This document shows positions 12,215-25,300 of a DNA stretch of 64,000 bases, piece by piece. The stretch comes from Gordionus sp. m RMFG-2023. Its lineage: Eukaryota > Nematomorpha > Gordioida > Chordodea > Parachordodidae. Every line of letters starts with the position of its first letter. Positions within the stretch are counted from its first letter, which is position 1. A model generated the notes under the pieces. That model made no database searches. It had not been told where the DNA came from and worked only from the letters and a program-made list of their open reading frames with translations. The DNA lies in assembly GCF_954871325.1 (NCBI RefSeq), contig NC_088778.1, forward strand, positions 29,001,120 through 29,065,119, given 5' to 3'. Made by a program: the position numbers and the translations under genes.

Positions 12215-13305
12215 ATAAGGCTGTTCCGATCCCCAAATTTTTATCTATTCAATTCCATCCGATATTTCCCGGTATTACCATAAAACCGACCAGATAACTG
12301 GCACCAATCCAATATTTATATTGATTTTATAACAACTACCATCTATCATTAAACCAGTGTCATAAAAAAAATTATTGTTTTCTAATAAAATACTAACTAA
12401 TTTTCATTAAGGATTAAGTATATTTTGTTTTTTTCCTCTGTTAATCATCTTATTTGATATAGCAATGTTTATAGCGGAATGAAGTGTTGCTAAACGGTTT
12501 AATTTAGCCCATTTTTAAAAATTGCTAAATTATGAGTCAAAATATTACTAAGGCTTAGAAGTTTCACCAATACACATCGAAACAATTATCTGTGAAATAA
12601 ATATGCAAATGTGGGTAAATTTATTTTGGTCAAAATCTTGAGTTAGCCGCTTTCAAAAAGATCTAAATAGAATCTAGCTGATTGTGACTCGTGAGATATG
12701 TTTAAACCTTTTTTTTATTGCAGATAATATATAATAAAAAATAATACCAAATATTTAACTACATTATCTTTTAAAATAATTAGATTTTTTTTAACTTTAC
12801 AAATAAATTGAATTTTAGTTCCTTTTATTAATTTTAACATATTATAAAATAGATTATATTATATAATTATATTTTTTTTAAAATTAATTTTCTTTTCTAA
12901 TAACCATAATTTTTAAATTAAAAATATATATAGAAATAAAATTAATATTAAAATTAACATATCAAATATAAAATAAAATAAAACAATATTATATAAAAAC
13001 GGAGGTGGGACTACAAGTTCCCAAAAAACATGAATAATTATATTTTAAAATAGTGATTTGAAGGTTTTGTTTTAAAAAATAGAATTCTTTTGGTTTTGAT
13101 GTAAGGGCTTTTGTCTTATCCCCTATATTTTTTAAAAACTTTAAAGTTCCGCTTGATATATTCAATCTTAAATTAACCAAAAACTATAATAAATATCGGA
13201 TCGGTTTCTTGAAAAATATCTGACCAATTCTGATATTTTTAAAAAATTATAAATATAGGTCCCTATACTATATTTAATATCGGCATAGCCCTACTATTAA
13301 ATTCT
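12215..13305. mobile_element. CCGATA-family element, decayed, with a family A insertion
   Basis: Left side AAGGCTGTTCCGATCCCC and TTCCCGGTATTACC; right side ATATCGGATCGGTTTC and AATATCGGCATAGCCCTA. Family A copy 1 lies inside. Ends approximate. Confidence 0.6.
12482..12690. mobile_element. MITE family A copy 1 (AAACGG hAT type)
   Basis: Left end AGTGTTGCTAAACGG; the right half is recognised by TTGAGTTAGCCG. Nested in the CCGATA-type element at 12215-13305. Right edge uncertain. Confidence 0.6.
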
Positions 13306-13319
13306 AAACTTAGAGTTAG

Positions 13320-13580
13320 AGCCCATTAAAAGAAGGAAGAATAAAAATATGGAAAAAACGAAAAAAGTGAATAGGAAAGAAAAAAATTAAAAAGAAAAAA
13401 GGGAAAAACAAGAAAAGAAATAACAGTGGGAAAAAAGAAAAAAAACAAGAAAAGAAAAAGAATAACAAGAAAAGAAATAAAAACAAGAAAAGAAAAAACA
13501 ATAAAAGAAATAAAAACAAGAAAAGAAAAAACAATAAAAGAAACACGAAAAAAAGGAAAGAAAAAACAAGAAAAGGAATT
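13320..13580. repeat. Purine-only tandem tract
   Basis: About 250 bases almost without pyrimidines on the plus strand, in part repeats of AACAAGAAAAGAAATAAA. The minus-strand open frames here are Phe/Leu/Ser low complexity, not genes. Confidence 0.9.
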
Positions 13581-15060
13581 TTAAAAAAAGGATTTTCTAG
13601 GAAAATTATTAATCAACAATTGCTATGTTTACAAAATGTCCAAAATTATATAGACATTATATGAGAAAGAGATAATGCCATTTATTAAACATCTTTGAAG
13701 ATCTATAGACATTCTAGTGCTGTAACTATAATGCATAGCAAAAAAATCTACTTCTCATGGTCTAGGAACCCATTAATTGTATCTTCGGTCCTAGAAGCCG
13801 TTAAATATATTATATTTAACATTATTATAATCTTATTTAAATGATATTTTATTCAACATAAATTTAAGGATTCCAGATATATTCTAATTAATTACCAGCT
13901 GCTATACAATATTTCCCAAAATCAAAAGAATGTAAATTATAATACAAGTGAAAGGGTACAATTGGGCAAAAAACTTAGAAGGGTAGTCCAATTAAAAAAA
14001 CACTATGGAAAGAAGTTTATATATTTATTTAGCTTGCCTTTCAAAGTTACTATCTGAAGATGCTGAGTTCAATGCAGAATTAAATTATCACACTATAAGT
14101 ATTTTAACGTAGTTATTTCTTCAATGTTTGTAAAAAAAAGACTTATTATTAGCTTAAAAACTAAGACAAGTAACCTTTTAAGGAGTTAGAAATAGTGCTC
14201 TTCTATTCTATTTCTTATCTTCTCCTTCTTTTCTTTTCTCCATCTTTTCTTTTCTTCTCTTCTCTTTTCCTTTTTACCATTAAAACATTTTATAATCCAT
14301 TTTTCAAAATACTTTCTTTCTTTCTTTATAATTATTTTTAAAAAAATAAAAAAAACTAAAAGCTAAACAAATTTACTATGATTTAATAAGAATTCTATCA
14401 ATTTTTAAATAATATTTTAATATTGATATAATATAATATATAAAATAAAATATTGCCTGAATTTTTGCTTGCGTTTTAATATATATGTAATATGATATGT
14501 AATGAATAATATTTTAATATATATCATAAGGAGTTTTTAAAATAACCTTCCCCAGCATGCCCAAGATTGGAATTCCAATCATGCTCGACTCAATTATTTC
14601 GTTTTTAATTTTTTTTAACGGACAAGGGGACCTATTTTTAATATCAATTGTTCAATTCAATCTTATAAGAATACACAGAAATAGAAAATTATTTATTGGT
14701 GACTGATAATGTCATTAAATAGTAAGTGATATATTTGAATTATTTAATAGATATGTTAATAATGTTAAAAATAAAGTGCAACAGCTAGATTATTTTATAA
14801 GAAATGAAAGAATATTCATTATAATATGGCATCATTTCATTTGCTAAATTTAAAAGTTTTTTAATTTTTATTATTAATTATTGATAATTGAATGGCGGAT
14901 CTTACATACAAAAAATCATAGAATTTAAAAGAATAAGAAAAAAAGATGTATTAAAAAATAAAAGAAATAATAGTAATATAAAATTTCTAATCTAAAACAT
15001 TTTTTATGTTTCATTGATAGAGACATAATCTTAGAATGATATAAAAATTACATGAATTAT
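13580..15060. other. No gene seen
   Basis: AT-rich intergenic DNA with one pyrimidine tract. No open frame, terminal repeat or conserved motif found. Confidence 0.6.
14190..14275. repeat. Pyrimidine tract
   Basis: TTCTTTTCTTTTCTCC-type repeats. The mirror image, by strand, of the purine tract 0.6 kb to the left. Confidence 0.75.
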
Positions 15061-15074
15061 CATTAAAGTATTAC

Positions 15075-15295
15075 TAGTTAAATGGCTCATTTTGAACCGA
15101 TTTTTAAAAATGGCTAACTCAACATTTTATTAGGAAAAAAATATTATTGAAAGCCTTAAGATTTTGCTCATAGGTGGCACAAAGGTTTGAACATCTATTA
15201 ACGAAATCACGAGGCTTAGACCATATTTTTCTGACTAAAATATTGAGTTAGAGGTTTTTAAAAATCGGCTAAAATCGAACCGTTTAACAAAACCA
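15075..15295. mobile_element. MITE family A copy 2, perfect 8-bp target duplication
   Basis: Long imperfect inverted repeat, TAGTTAAATGGCTCATTTTG against AAAATCGAACCGTTTAAC. Flanked by AGTATTAC at 15067-15074 and 15296-15303, the clearest proof that this family uses hAT-type 8-bp duplications. Confidence 0.9.
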
Positions 15296-16088
15296 AGTAT
15301 TACACAAACAGGACAAAAAAAAGAAATTTACGAAAACTGCAAAAAAAACATTAACTCAAAAAACTGTATCTCAGGATAAATTTATAATCCATTAACTTCG
15401 GGTGTTGTTAAAAGAATAGATCCATTATCTATAATTGAACAAAAAGAATTTGTAAAAAATGATGGAAGATAAATGTAATTTTATAGGTTTATATTCTGTC
15501 AATTTATTACAAATATTATCTTGTATGGGATTATGAAAATTTCTCGAAGATCTAAGAAAAATTGATGAAGGCTTCAAATATGAAACTGATAATTTAAAAC
15601 AGTTATTAAAAGCTCTGCAGATATTTTTTTTCTTCTACTATTTAAAGTTTAAAATTTTAGATACTTAAAAAAAAATAAGATACAAGTATCTTATCGAAAT
15701 TTCAGCCTAGCATTTTAAGTATAAAATTTTAAAAAGCATCCAATTTTCTGAAAAATTTCCCAACCCTGAAATCAATCAATTAAAATGGATTTTTTAATAT
15801 TACAAATAAATATTTTTTACTTGTCCATTTTCAGAGTTTGAAAAAAAATTCTTATATTATTATCATGAATGGAATTAAAGAAAAATTGATCTCATAAAGC
15901 GGATGTTAAAAATCGACTAGCAGTTAAATCTTATAAGATCTCACAACGAATCTAGGCTTAAATAATCATAAATATTGAAGTAAAAGTTCTCACTAATTAA
16001 TACTATTAATTTATATTTTAAAAGCAAATAATTTTTTTTACTACTAACTCTTTAGAGTAAAATATAATAAATTCAGGAATACTCAAGT

Positions 16089-16094
16089 TTTATT
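16089..16094 (-). promoter_or_regulatory. Candidate polyadenylation signal of RRP5
   Basis: AATAAA on the minus strand, about 72 bases beyond the RRP5 stop. In such AT-rich DNA the hexamer is common, so position is the main support. Confidence 0.45.
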
Positions 16095-16165
16095 ATCGTT
16101 ACACGAGTTATATTTACAAATATACATATCTTCATGTAAAAATACAGGAAACAGTTTTAAAGCTT

Positions 16166-16328
16166 CTATTCGTCAGCTGACTCTGGAATTATGTCGGCGA
16201 ATTTGGACTTGATGACTTGCAAATTCTCAAATTTCCCATGTTTGACTTCAAAATCTACCATCCTTTTGTACACTAGACGTCTAGACTTCTTATCGAATTT
16301 TATGGTAGACATTTCCTCCAAAACTTGT
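16166..16328 (-). CDS. RRP5: RRP5 exon 28 (stop codon)
   Basis: Residues 2267-2320 ending PESADE, TAG at 16166-16168. SRRLVYKRMVDFEVKHG aligns with the last HAT unit (family MKFFFKRYLDYEKQHG). Confidence 0.93.
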
Positions 16329-19300
16329 CTAATTTTATTTTTTTGTAAATAATATATTATAATTTAGGCAATTTTAATTTTAAGGATTCAATGAATCGTT
16401 AATTGTAATTAAAAAATATATATGCTTGTAATACCAACCTAGCTTCTTGATGCCGAGAACGCTTGAGAAAAGCATCCAAATACCTGAACCAAATGTCAGT
16501 TCTTTTGGGATAATTTTGGAGGACTTTTTTGAAAATGGTTTTACTCCGTTCAGGGTGTCCATAATCAAATTCGAGTAGAGCGAATTTCACTATCATCTCA
16601 ACATCTAATGAATTTTGTTAAACAGTTATTTTTAAAAATACTTAGAAAAACGAAGTTTTGAAAAAAATAAAGAAAATGAATCCCTACCACATCTAATTAT
16701 AATTTAAATTGTTTATATTAAATACAGAACTTAAAATTTATACTTATAAAAAAAATTAGTATTAATTACAGTGTTGTGATGATTTGAAATATATTGACGA
16801 TTAAATTTAGTGTTGTTAAACGGTTCTTTTGAGCCGATTTTTAAAAACGGCTAACTCAATATTTCACCCAGAAAAATATTACGTAAGCCTGAAGATTTTG
16901 CTCACAGGAGGAACAAAGGTCCAGACATATATTATCGAAATCTCGAGGCTTAAGCAATATTTTTTTGACTAAAATATTGAGTTAGCCGTTTTAAAAAATC
17001 GGCTCAAAACGAGAAAATTCTTTTATTCCTCCTTGTGTTATTTTAATTATTTTTTGCAAACAAAATATTTTTATATGAATTGGTTTTAATTTAATCGTCA
17101 ACTTCTCCGTTTTATGGCGATTTCCAGGTTACCCAGGTAGGCCAGTTTTCTTTCTGATTTTTCTTTTCCATTTTTGACGGTCCTGAGCATCAATATTTGT
17201 AAGATTCATGCTTCTAATATCCGCCACTATCATATTTGCCCACGTCATCTTGGGTCTTCCTCTAGGTCTTGATCCTCCTACTTCCATCAAGGTGCATCTC
17301 TTTACCCAGTCATCTTTTGTCATACGTCCCAAACCATCTTAGTCTATTTCGTCGCATTACCACTCCAATCATTTCTATACCCAATATTGCTCGCAATTCC
17401 TTGCTAGTTTTTCTCTCTCTCAGAAAACCCCACACATCCATCTAATCATTCTCATCTCTGTTCTTTTTTGCTTCGTGAGTCGTTTTTATTGCTCATGTTT
17501 CTCCGCCATAAACTAAACAACTCCTCACACAGCTTACGTAAACTTTTCCCTTTAACTTCAGAGAGACTTTTTTATTTGTTAGAATAGACGCATCTCTCTG
17601 AACTTCTTCATGTTTCAATAAATCATCACAACACTGTAATTCAAACTATTTATTTAATTAAAATTATGTAAAATATCATTTTGTAAAAAAAACAAAAGTA
17701 TTCAAAAATATTTTTTTACTAGTGTTATATTAATTCCTAAGATTTTAGGATGTAAGGGCTATTAGTTCAATTTATAAAACGTGGAATATATGGTTCCACT
17801 GGCAAAATTCAAATATCTAATACTTTAAAACAGGTTTATTTTTTTATTAAATTTAAAATTATATCAAATCTTTGGTATAGAAAAAATAATAAAAATAACA
17901 ATATCCCCCCCCCCCCTAACTTTTTCCCTTCTTTTTAAGAGTTGTTAAAGTAGCGCGCTATTGGTAGCTATAGCTAATAGCGGCTACTTTTTTTGTAATT
18001 ATTTAATTTTTTAGCGCGCTACTTTTTTTGAAAGTAGCTAAGCTACTTCTAAAAAATATAATGAAGGTAAGTATAAAAAGAAAATTAAATATAATATCAT
18101 AATTAATTATAATTTTTATGATTTATTATTTAATTTTGAAATTAAAATATAATTTCAATTTGTAATTTATATTTTCATTTGTATTATAAACTTAAATCAC
18201 GTGTTAATAATTTAAAATGTCATCGCATATGGATATCCAAATCGTTGAAAGTGATTCAGACAATGATATTAATGAAATGGAAGATACCAGGGAAGAAAAT
18301 GTTCTTAATAGCTATAATACAAATTTCCCATTCCCTAGATTTGAAAATTTTTTAAAATAAATATATAACCAAAACTGGTTTCAAATTTATTTGTTTAAAA
18401 TGTAAAAAAAAATATTTCCTCAAATCAATCCAGTAGCTATAACCTTAAGAAACACCTAAAGGCAAATTGTCATTTTTACATTCTAATAATATTTATTTTA
18501 TAAGACTGTTCATGAGTTTTAAGGAAATGGAGAAACATCTAAATAATTTTGGTATAGGCGATTCTACATCCAAAAAGACTAATTCAATTCAAACCAAATT
18601 AATTAATAATGCAAAAGACAATATTTCTCAGAAATTGGCTGATAAAGTTATTGTTGATTTTATAATTTATACAGTTCAGCCAATGTCCTTAGTTGATAAT
18701 CCATCATTTACCATGATGATTAAAAATCTATCCCCTGGTACAACAATTTTATGCCGCCAGACACTAATGAATAAAATAGCAGATAATTTTAAAATGATGA
18801 TCAGAGATATCATATATATGTAAAACGGAAGATAGTTGAACACATAACAGAAGGTAAAAACTTATTTATATTTATAAATTGATCTGATTAAATATTTTTG
18901 AGTATTTGGGAATCACAGGCCACTGGCTATACCCGTGGCATTAGTCCTCAAAATGATAATAGGATGCCAGACATACGATGTACTACTTGCAAATAAAATT
19001 ATAGACAATCTATCTTATATTAAAAATATGTATATAAGATTAAATACGCCCTTACCCTCAAGTGCTAGTGTCGAGAGATTATTTAATAAGACAAAACTTA
19101 TACTTTCTGATGGTCGCTCTAGACTTGGGGATGATAATATTGAAATGATTTTATTATTAAAATGCAACAAATTACCATAAATATTTATTTTTATTACATA
19201 AATTTTTTTATAGTCAAAACTAACTATATTTTAATTTTTATAAATGTTAATTTTTATATATTTACAATACAATAACATTATAAGCAAAAAATAAAAAATT

Positions 19301-22300
19301 TGTTTGTAATTTTTTTTTATAAAAGTAGCTTAAAAAGTAGCTAAAGCTACTTTTAAAAAATAATAGCTAATAACGATCTATTTTTGCCAAATAGCGCTAG
19401 CGGTAGCGCGCTACTTTTAAAAGTAGCGTTTTACAACTCTGCTTTTTACACATCTCTTTTAAAAACAATAATAAACAAAAACTTTATTAATTTATCAAAA
19501 TACATAACACTCTCAAAGATCAATCCTTATATCCCTCTCTCATATAATAAAAAACGGTATATTCAAGTTAATGGTTCCCTTATTTAAATGTTTGTCCTAT
19601 CCTTCCAGTCCGTTTAGTTAAAATTTTACGAAAACTTTTTCAAAAATTTAAAAGAGTTTGACAAGAAAACCTTTTTCTGTAGATCGTAAAATTGAAAGCT
19701 TCATTTTTGATTTTCTATGCTTTAAAAATCCTATTATATTTATTTAGAAAATATTAGGAATTTTAAGGATAGATTTGATCAAAAATCTTGTTTGAGAATC
19801 CTTTTTTAATAAAAAATCTTGAGAGATCGAATTCCTTAAAGATTTTTTTATCTTTGAGCAAATGATAGAAAATATTTGTAATTTTATTTTTTTAAAAAAT
19901 GTAAAAATTGTTTATTTTTATTATTTTTGTAAAATGTTTATTTTATTGTTTTGGCATTATTTTGTGAAAATTTACATATAAAATACAATAAAAAGTTAAA
20001 TTTCTGGCTAAATTACTACTAATATATGTAAACGACAATAATACAAAAATATCTGTCGAAAATACTACAATATGAACTAAATATCACGTCAATAATAGTT
20101 TTAGTAAAATATAATGTTTTATAAATAACCTTTAGCCCAAATTTATTTGTAACATTTTATCTCTTTTATTAAAATATGTATTCTTTTTCATTTTCAAAAC
20201 TTGGTTAACTTGATATATCTTCAAGATTAATTACAAATATAATTAATAATAATATTCTCTCTTTCAAAATCAATAAAATTGAATGGCGAAATAAGCAACA
20301 GGTTCATTTATCTGCATACAGAAACTTCAGAAACTTTATATTCCAGCCAATTACAACTTTTACCAACGGAGAACTTACTCCTATCAACTTCTGTTATTTT
20401 AAAAAAATTCATATCTGACAAAATTAAATTAAAAACACTATACAACTAAACACTTTTAAATACAACTATTGTTTCTAATTGCTATATTTTATATAATATT
20501 AATCAGTGTTTTTGTGAAATCCCATGAATAAATTGTCCGATCCTGGTCACGTGCTTATATTTGTAGATCTCTAGCAAGAGGCAAAAATCAAAAATTTAAG
20601 TCATGAGTAGCCTTAAAACACAAATAGTAAACGCAAATAAATAATGTGTATATATATAACTCACGATCTCTTTTATCCAAAATTTGGAAAGATCTTTCTA
20701 GCATTTGTCGGGCCAATTGAACTTTTTTGAGAACTTTCACGCAAAATTCAGTGTAAGAAGTCCAGATTTCGAGATCCTTAGCAAGGCTCTTAGCAGAGGC
20801 CTTCTTATGCTTGGCATTGGAATCTACTGTTAGAAGTAATATTCGTCTGTACGTTTCGTCTGCCTTCTGATAATTAATTAAAATGAGTATTATAACATAG
20901 AGTTTGGAAAAGGGAACAGAACTTGAAACAAAATCTAAAAGCGGAATCCTTTTTCTTAAAATTTTTTACAGGATTTACGCATCGTTTGAGCCCCATTTTA
21001 ATTATTATAAACGAGGCTCAGGAGGTAGTAATGGGATGTGCTAAAAATAAAAATGGTAGTATCGGGCGATATCATTATTAGCATCGGTACACCTCGGATT
21101 TATGTAACAGATGTTGATTCATTCTTTATTACTCCCCAAAACCATAGATATTTATTTTAACTAATCTTTGTATAATTAATATTGATTAAAAAAAACCTGG
21201 ATTAAATTATTTTGAACGTAAATCCTGACGAGAAGCATGTATATTTTTTTGGGTTCGTTAAACTTGAGAGCTTCTTGCAAAATACTTTGAAAAGCGTCCG
21301 CTTCCGGTCCAGCGGCCATTAGCTCGAGATTCAACATGGCCGTCCATATATTGAGTCTCTCCTGTTCTTCTCTGATTTTAAATAGGTACAACAAATTTCG
21401 AGTAAAAATTTCTAGAATAATTCACAAAATGGTGAGTAGGGACTATTACTATATATCAAATTCGACGATATGTCTATTGATAATATATCACAACTCTAAG
21501 AAATTTTTATAATTGAATAAATGTATTTAAAGTAGAAAGATATGGGTTACCCTGCATTCATACACAAGTTACAGAGTGACGGTTTCACTTATTAAAGGTG
21601 TACATGCATTGAAGTCACCTTAGTCAATGCCATTGGTTCTGTCATTAAAAGGCATTTTCAAATGCGGTCTTCAATGTGTGTATACATTTTTTATAATGTA
21701 ATTTAATGAATGAACTGTCAATCTAGATTATTGTTAGTGTGATTCGTGCCAGGTATAGGTTCGATATCTGGCAGCTGGAGATTATCGGTGCATTTCTCAT
21801 TGCGTGCAGGAAATTTAATAATTTTTTTTCTAAAATGAAACCTGAATGATATAGTTTCGAGGGCCCTTTTAGAGAGACTCCTAGCGTCCGATATCTGATT
21901 CAGTTTCACGAAAAATGCTATATAACGAGTCCACACAAGGGAATCGTTAGGGTGGGCGAGGAGAGATCTTTCGAAATTTTCTACGCTTTCGACATTTTTT
22001 TCGGGATCGTGTTGCGAGTCGCCACTTTGCAAAAGTTTTATGAATGCATCTACCTCGAGTTGTTCGTCCATTCGTTTTCGGGACCGTCTATAAAATATTT
22101 TAAGATACAAATAAAGAAAGATAGTTAATAATTTTAATTTTTTTTAAAAAAAAAATTTAATTAAGGATTATGGCTTCATTTGACCCGGTGTGTTTTAGCA
22201 AATTTTTCAAAACTCCAATAAATTAATTTTAAAAATGTCATATTTTTGCCGGGATCAATTCCGGCACGTATGGAGTTCCGGCCAAATAAGGTTTTTCAAA

Positions 22301-25300
22301 ATTAAAATACGCACGATATATCTAAGTATTAAAAAAAAATTACTAAAGCTCCAATCTTAAACCTCCTTATGACACATATATATATATACATGTTAGCGTC
22401 AATGAGTTATTTTTTTCAATTTTAAATCATTTTTTTGAGCGTGTTTTTTTTAAATTTAAGATTTTGATTTTACCGGAAATGTATGCCGCCATGTTTGGAA
22501 TACCTACCCTACGGATTTCAGATATTTTTCCATGAACTTTTTAAACTTAATAAAATTTAGATTAAATTTTCCCATATATTTTTTTATATTTACCAAAGTA
22601 TAAAAATGTGGTATCTGTATCTGTATCTAGATAGATTTTTGATTAAATAATCTGTATCTAGATATTATTTTAGACGTTGTATCTGTATCTAGATCCATTT
22701 AAAAGGTATCTTTTAACAACTCTGTAAATTACAAATGACTCAAAGGTTAACGATTGTCTGCAATTCATAAGATAGGTATTCTAAACATGATGGAATATAT
22801 TTCAAGTAATATCAGATTTTTATAAATTTAAAAAAAACGCGCTTCAAAAAAAATGATTTAAAATTGTAAAATTAATACATTGCCAGAAATAACACATTGA
22901 CGCTAAACTAGTGTTGTTAAACGGCTCGTTTTGAGCCGATTTTTAAAAACGGCTAACTCAATCTTTTAGCCAGAAGAATATTGCTTAAGCCTCAAGATTT
23001 TGATAATATATGTCTAGACCTTTGTTCTTTCTATGAGCAAAATCTTCAGACATACGTAATATTTTTCTGGATGAAGTAGTGAGAGTCGTTTAACAACACT
23101 AACGCTAACATATATATTATTATATAAACAGGTCCGACAAAATTAAAAAGTACAGTTTTGATTTTAAGATGATTCAAATATGTAACTATTTTTGGATTTG
23201 ATATTTTTTTTTCCTTCTAAATTATCAATTTTTGAAAAAAAATTTTCTTTAACAAATATTTTAGAATTCAAAATTTATTTTTTTTTAACTTTATGGCTCG
23301 TGTCCAAATATTTTTATAAAAAATATGAAATTTAAAAAATTTTAACGAAATTGTATGTTTAAAATTTTAATGTTTTCTAGAATTTTGTTTTGGACATGTT
23401 TTGATTTTATATTCGTGTTGTTAAAAACCCCGATTTGGGCCGATTTTAAAAAACGGCCTATTAAGATTATAACCAAAATATGTAAACCCGAAGATTTTGC
23501 TCATAGATAGACATTTTATATTTGCCATTAGAGATCTTCTGCAAAGTTAGGCCCGACCCGTACCCGGGTACGGTTAAAATAATCGGGTTCGGGCCGGGTC
23601 TAATATTTCGAAAAAAAATTCGGGCCGGGTCGAGTCGGACCTTGGAATTTTTTTTAAAATATATCTAAATTTATCAATTTTATATTGAATTTTTTATATT
23701 AAATAAAAATATTTGATTTTATTTATTGGGCCGGCAAAATTTTTTTTAAAAAAAATTTCGGGCCGGGCTGGGCTTGAAAAATTAGGCCCGATGCAGATCA
23801 CTATTTGCCATATCTCGAGGCTTATATAATATTATTTTGGCCATAAATCTTATTCGGACCGTTTTTTTTAAAAAAAATGACACCCAAATCGGGCTTTTTA
23901 ACCACAACACTTAAAAAAAAGGGATAATCATTTAATTTTAAAGAAATAAATACTTGCTAACGTGATCCGAAACCGCTTTACTCCCTTTAGACTCCTCTAT
24001 ATTTTCGAGCGAATCGCCATCTACAAGATCGAAGGGGCTGACATCTTCGTCATCTAACATGACTCCGTTTAATGGAGTGGCAGCAGTATCGGCCCACCAA
24101 TCATATACATCGTTCGATTTGTCCTTTTTAACTATATTTTGTTTGAAATCGCTGTTTTTTAATTTAATAATCGCTTTCCTTTCCCTTAATTTTTTACTGG
24201 TAATATCTCGGACCGGGCGTGGATCAAAAAGCGAATCTTCGCAAGATGTCCTCAAGGATGTTTTATTCCTATCAACTTTTGTTTCGACTTCAACTGTAGT
24301 AACATTGTCCTCATTATGCGATGTTTTAACGTCGAAGTCGCCATTCGATGTTGATTCGCGAATAATTTCGGTTTTTTGTTCGTATTTAGCGATTTCTGAT
24401 CTAACGCGATCATCATTCGCGGATTCACATTCGTGGTTCAATTTGACCTTCTTGTTCGCAACAACATTTTTCGATATTTTTGACATTTCGGCATTTTTAG
24501 GAATGATTTTGTCGATTTCATCAACGTTGACCATTGTATTATTAAGGGTTGCATTAACGCCGTCAGAATCTTTTAAAAAATGTCCACGAACGTATATAAC
24601 TTTGTCCGCATTCGATATATCGCTGTCGGGGCCTCTAAAAATAAATAACATTTGAATAATTAAAATCTCCAATATTTTTTACAAAATTTTCAATGTGATC
24701 AGTAAAAAAATTTTATTTGTAATTTGACCAGTAAACTAATTCGGTTAGTAAAATATAATTAATAATGAAATTAGTTATTGATAGATGTCATTGAGTGTCC
24801 TAAAGAACAATGACTTTTTTAGCAAATTTTTCATAAGTATTGATGCTCAAAGAGTTATGGATCTGTTCCAATCATAAAATTTTCTCATATAGGGTAAAGT
24901 TAAAATATGATTTGACCAAACATAAATCGGGTGGTAAAAATTAGGCCGTAGATATAAATATTCCTTAAGGACTTAATACCTCTAAAAATCTAGGGGCTTC
25001 GTCCCCCCTCAGACCACCCGGTAAAGGGGTTGCAGTTTTGGCTGGCATTCTGCCAGGTTTATTTTTCAAATTTTGACAATATTAATGTTCATTTTAATTA
25101 AAATTACACAAGATTCGACATTTAATAAAGCTTAAATTTAATTTAACTAATAAAAGATAATTTCCCCCGGTATTAGAAATGTTGTAAATGTTAGATTTAA
25201 TTTGCATAAAGATTTCTTTTGGATTTTGTTGTACTTTATATTTAATTTGCATAAAGATTTCTTTTGGATTTTGTTGTACTTTATATGTAATTTGCATAAA

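Larger units (their letters stand above)
16769..17636. mobile_element. Element bounded by CAGTGTTGTGATGATT inverted ends
   Basis: CAGTGTTGTGATGATT at 16769 and its exact complement ending at 17636 bracket a MITE and the LINE fragment. Flanks share only AATT, so a clean target duplication is not shown. Either a DNA-transposon derivative that took up the LINE, or two half-copies of one MITE. Confidence 0.5.
17937..19441 (+). mobile_element. hAT transposon, decayed (GTAGC family), in RRP5 intron 26
   Basis: Right end GTTTTACAACTCTG followed by CTTTTTAC; left end AGAGTTGTTAAAGTAGC preceded by CTTTTTAA, so the 8-bp duplication matches at seven positions and the outermost left bases look eroded. 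Subterminal arrays of AGTAGC and AGCGCGCTA at both ends. Inside: an acidic N-terminus from 18217, a BED-type zinc-finger remnant (NLKKHLKANCH near 18440), 18467-18823 and 18935-19180. The core between them is missing. Confidence 0.9.

Noticed and set aside
13316-13569. Minus-strand frames rich in Phe and Leu, resembling membrane proteins
   Set aside because: They are readings of a purine-only tract; low complexity, not coding.
24059-24655. Plus-strand open frame of 198 codons
   Set aside because: Antisense shadow of RRP5 exon 23; Ser/Phe/Leu-rich as expected opposite a Glu/Lys/Asp-rich frame.
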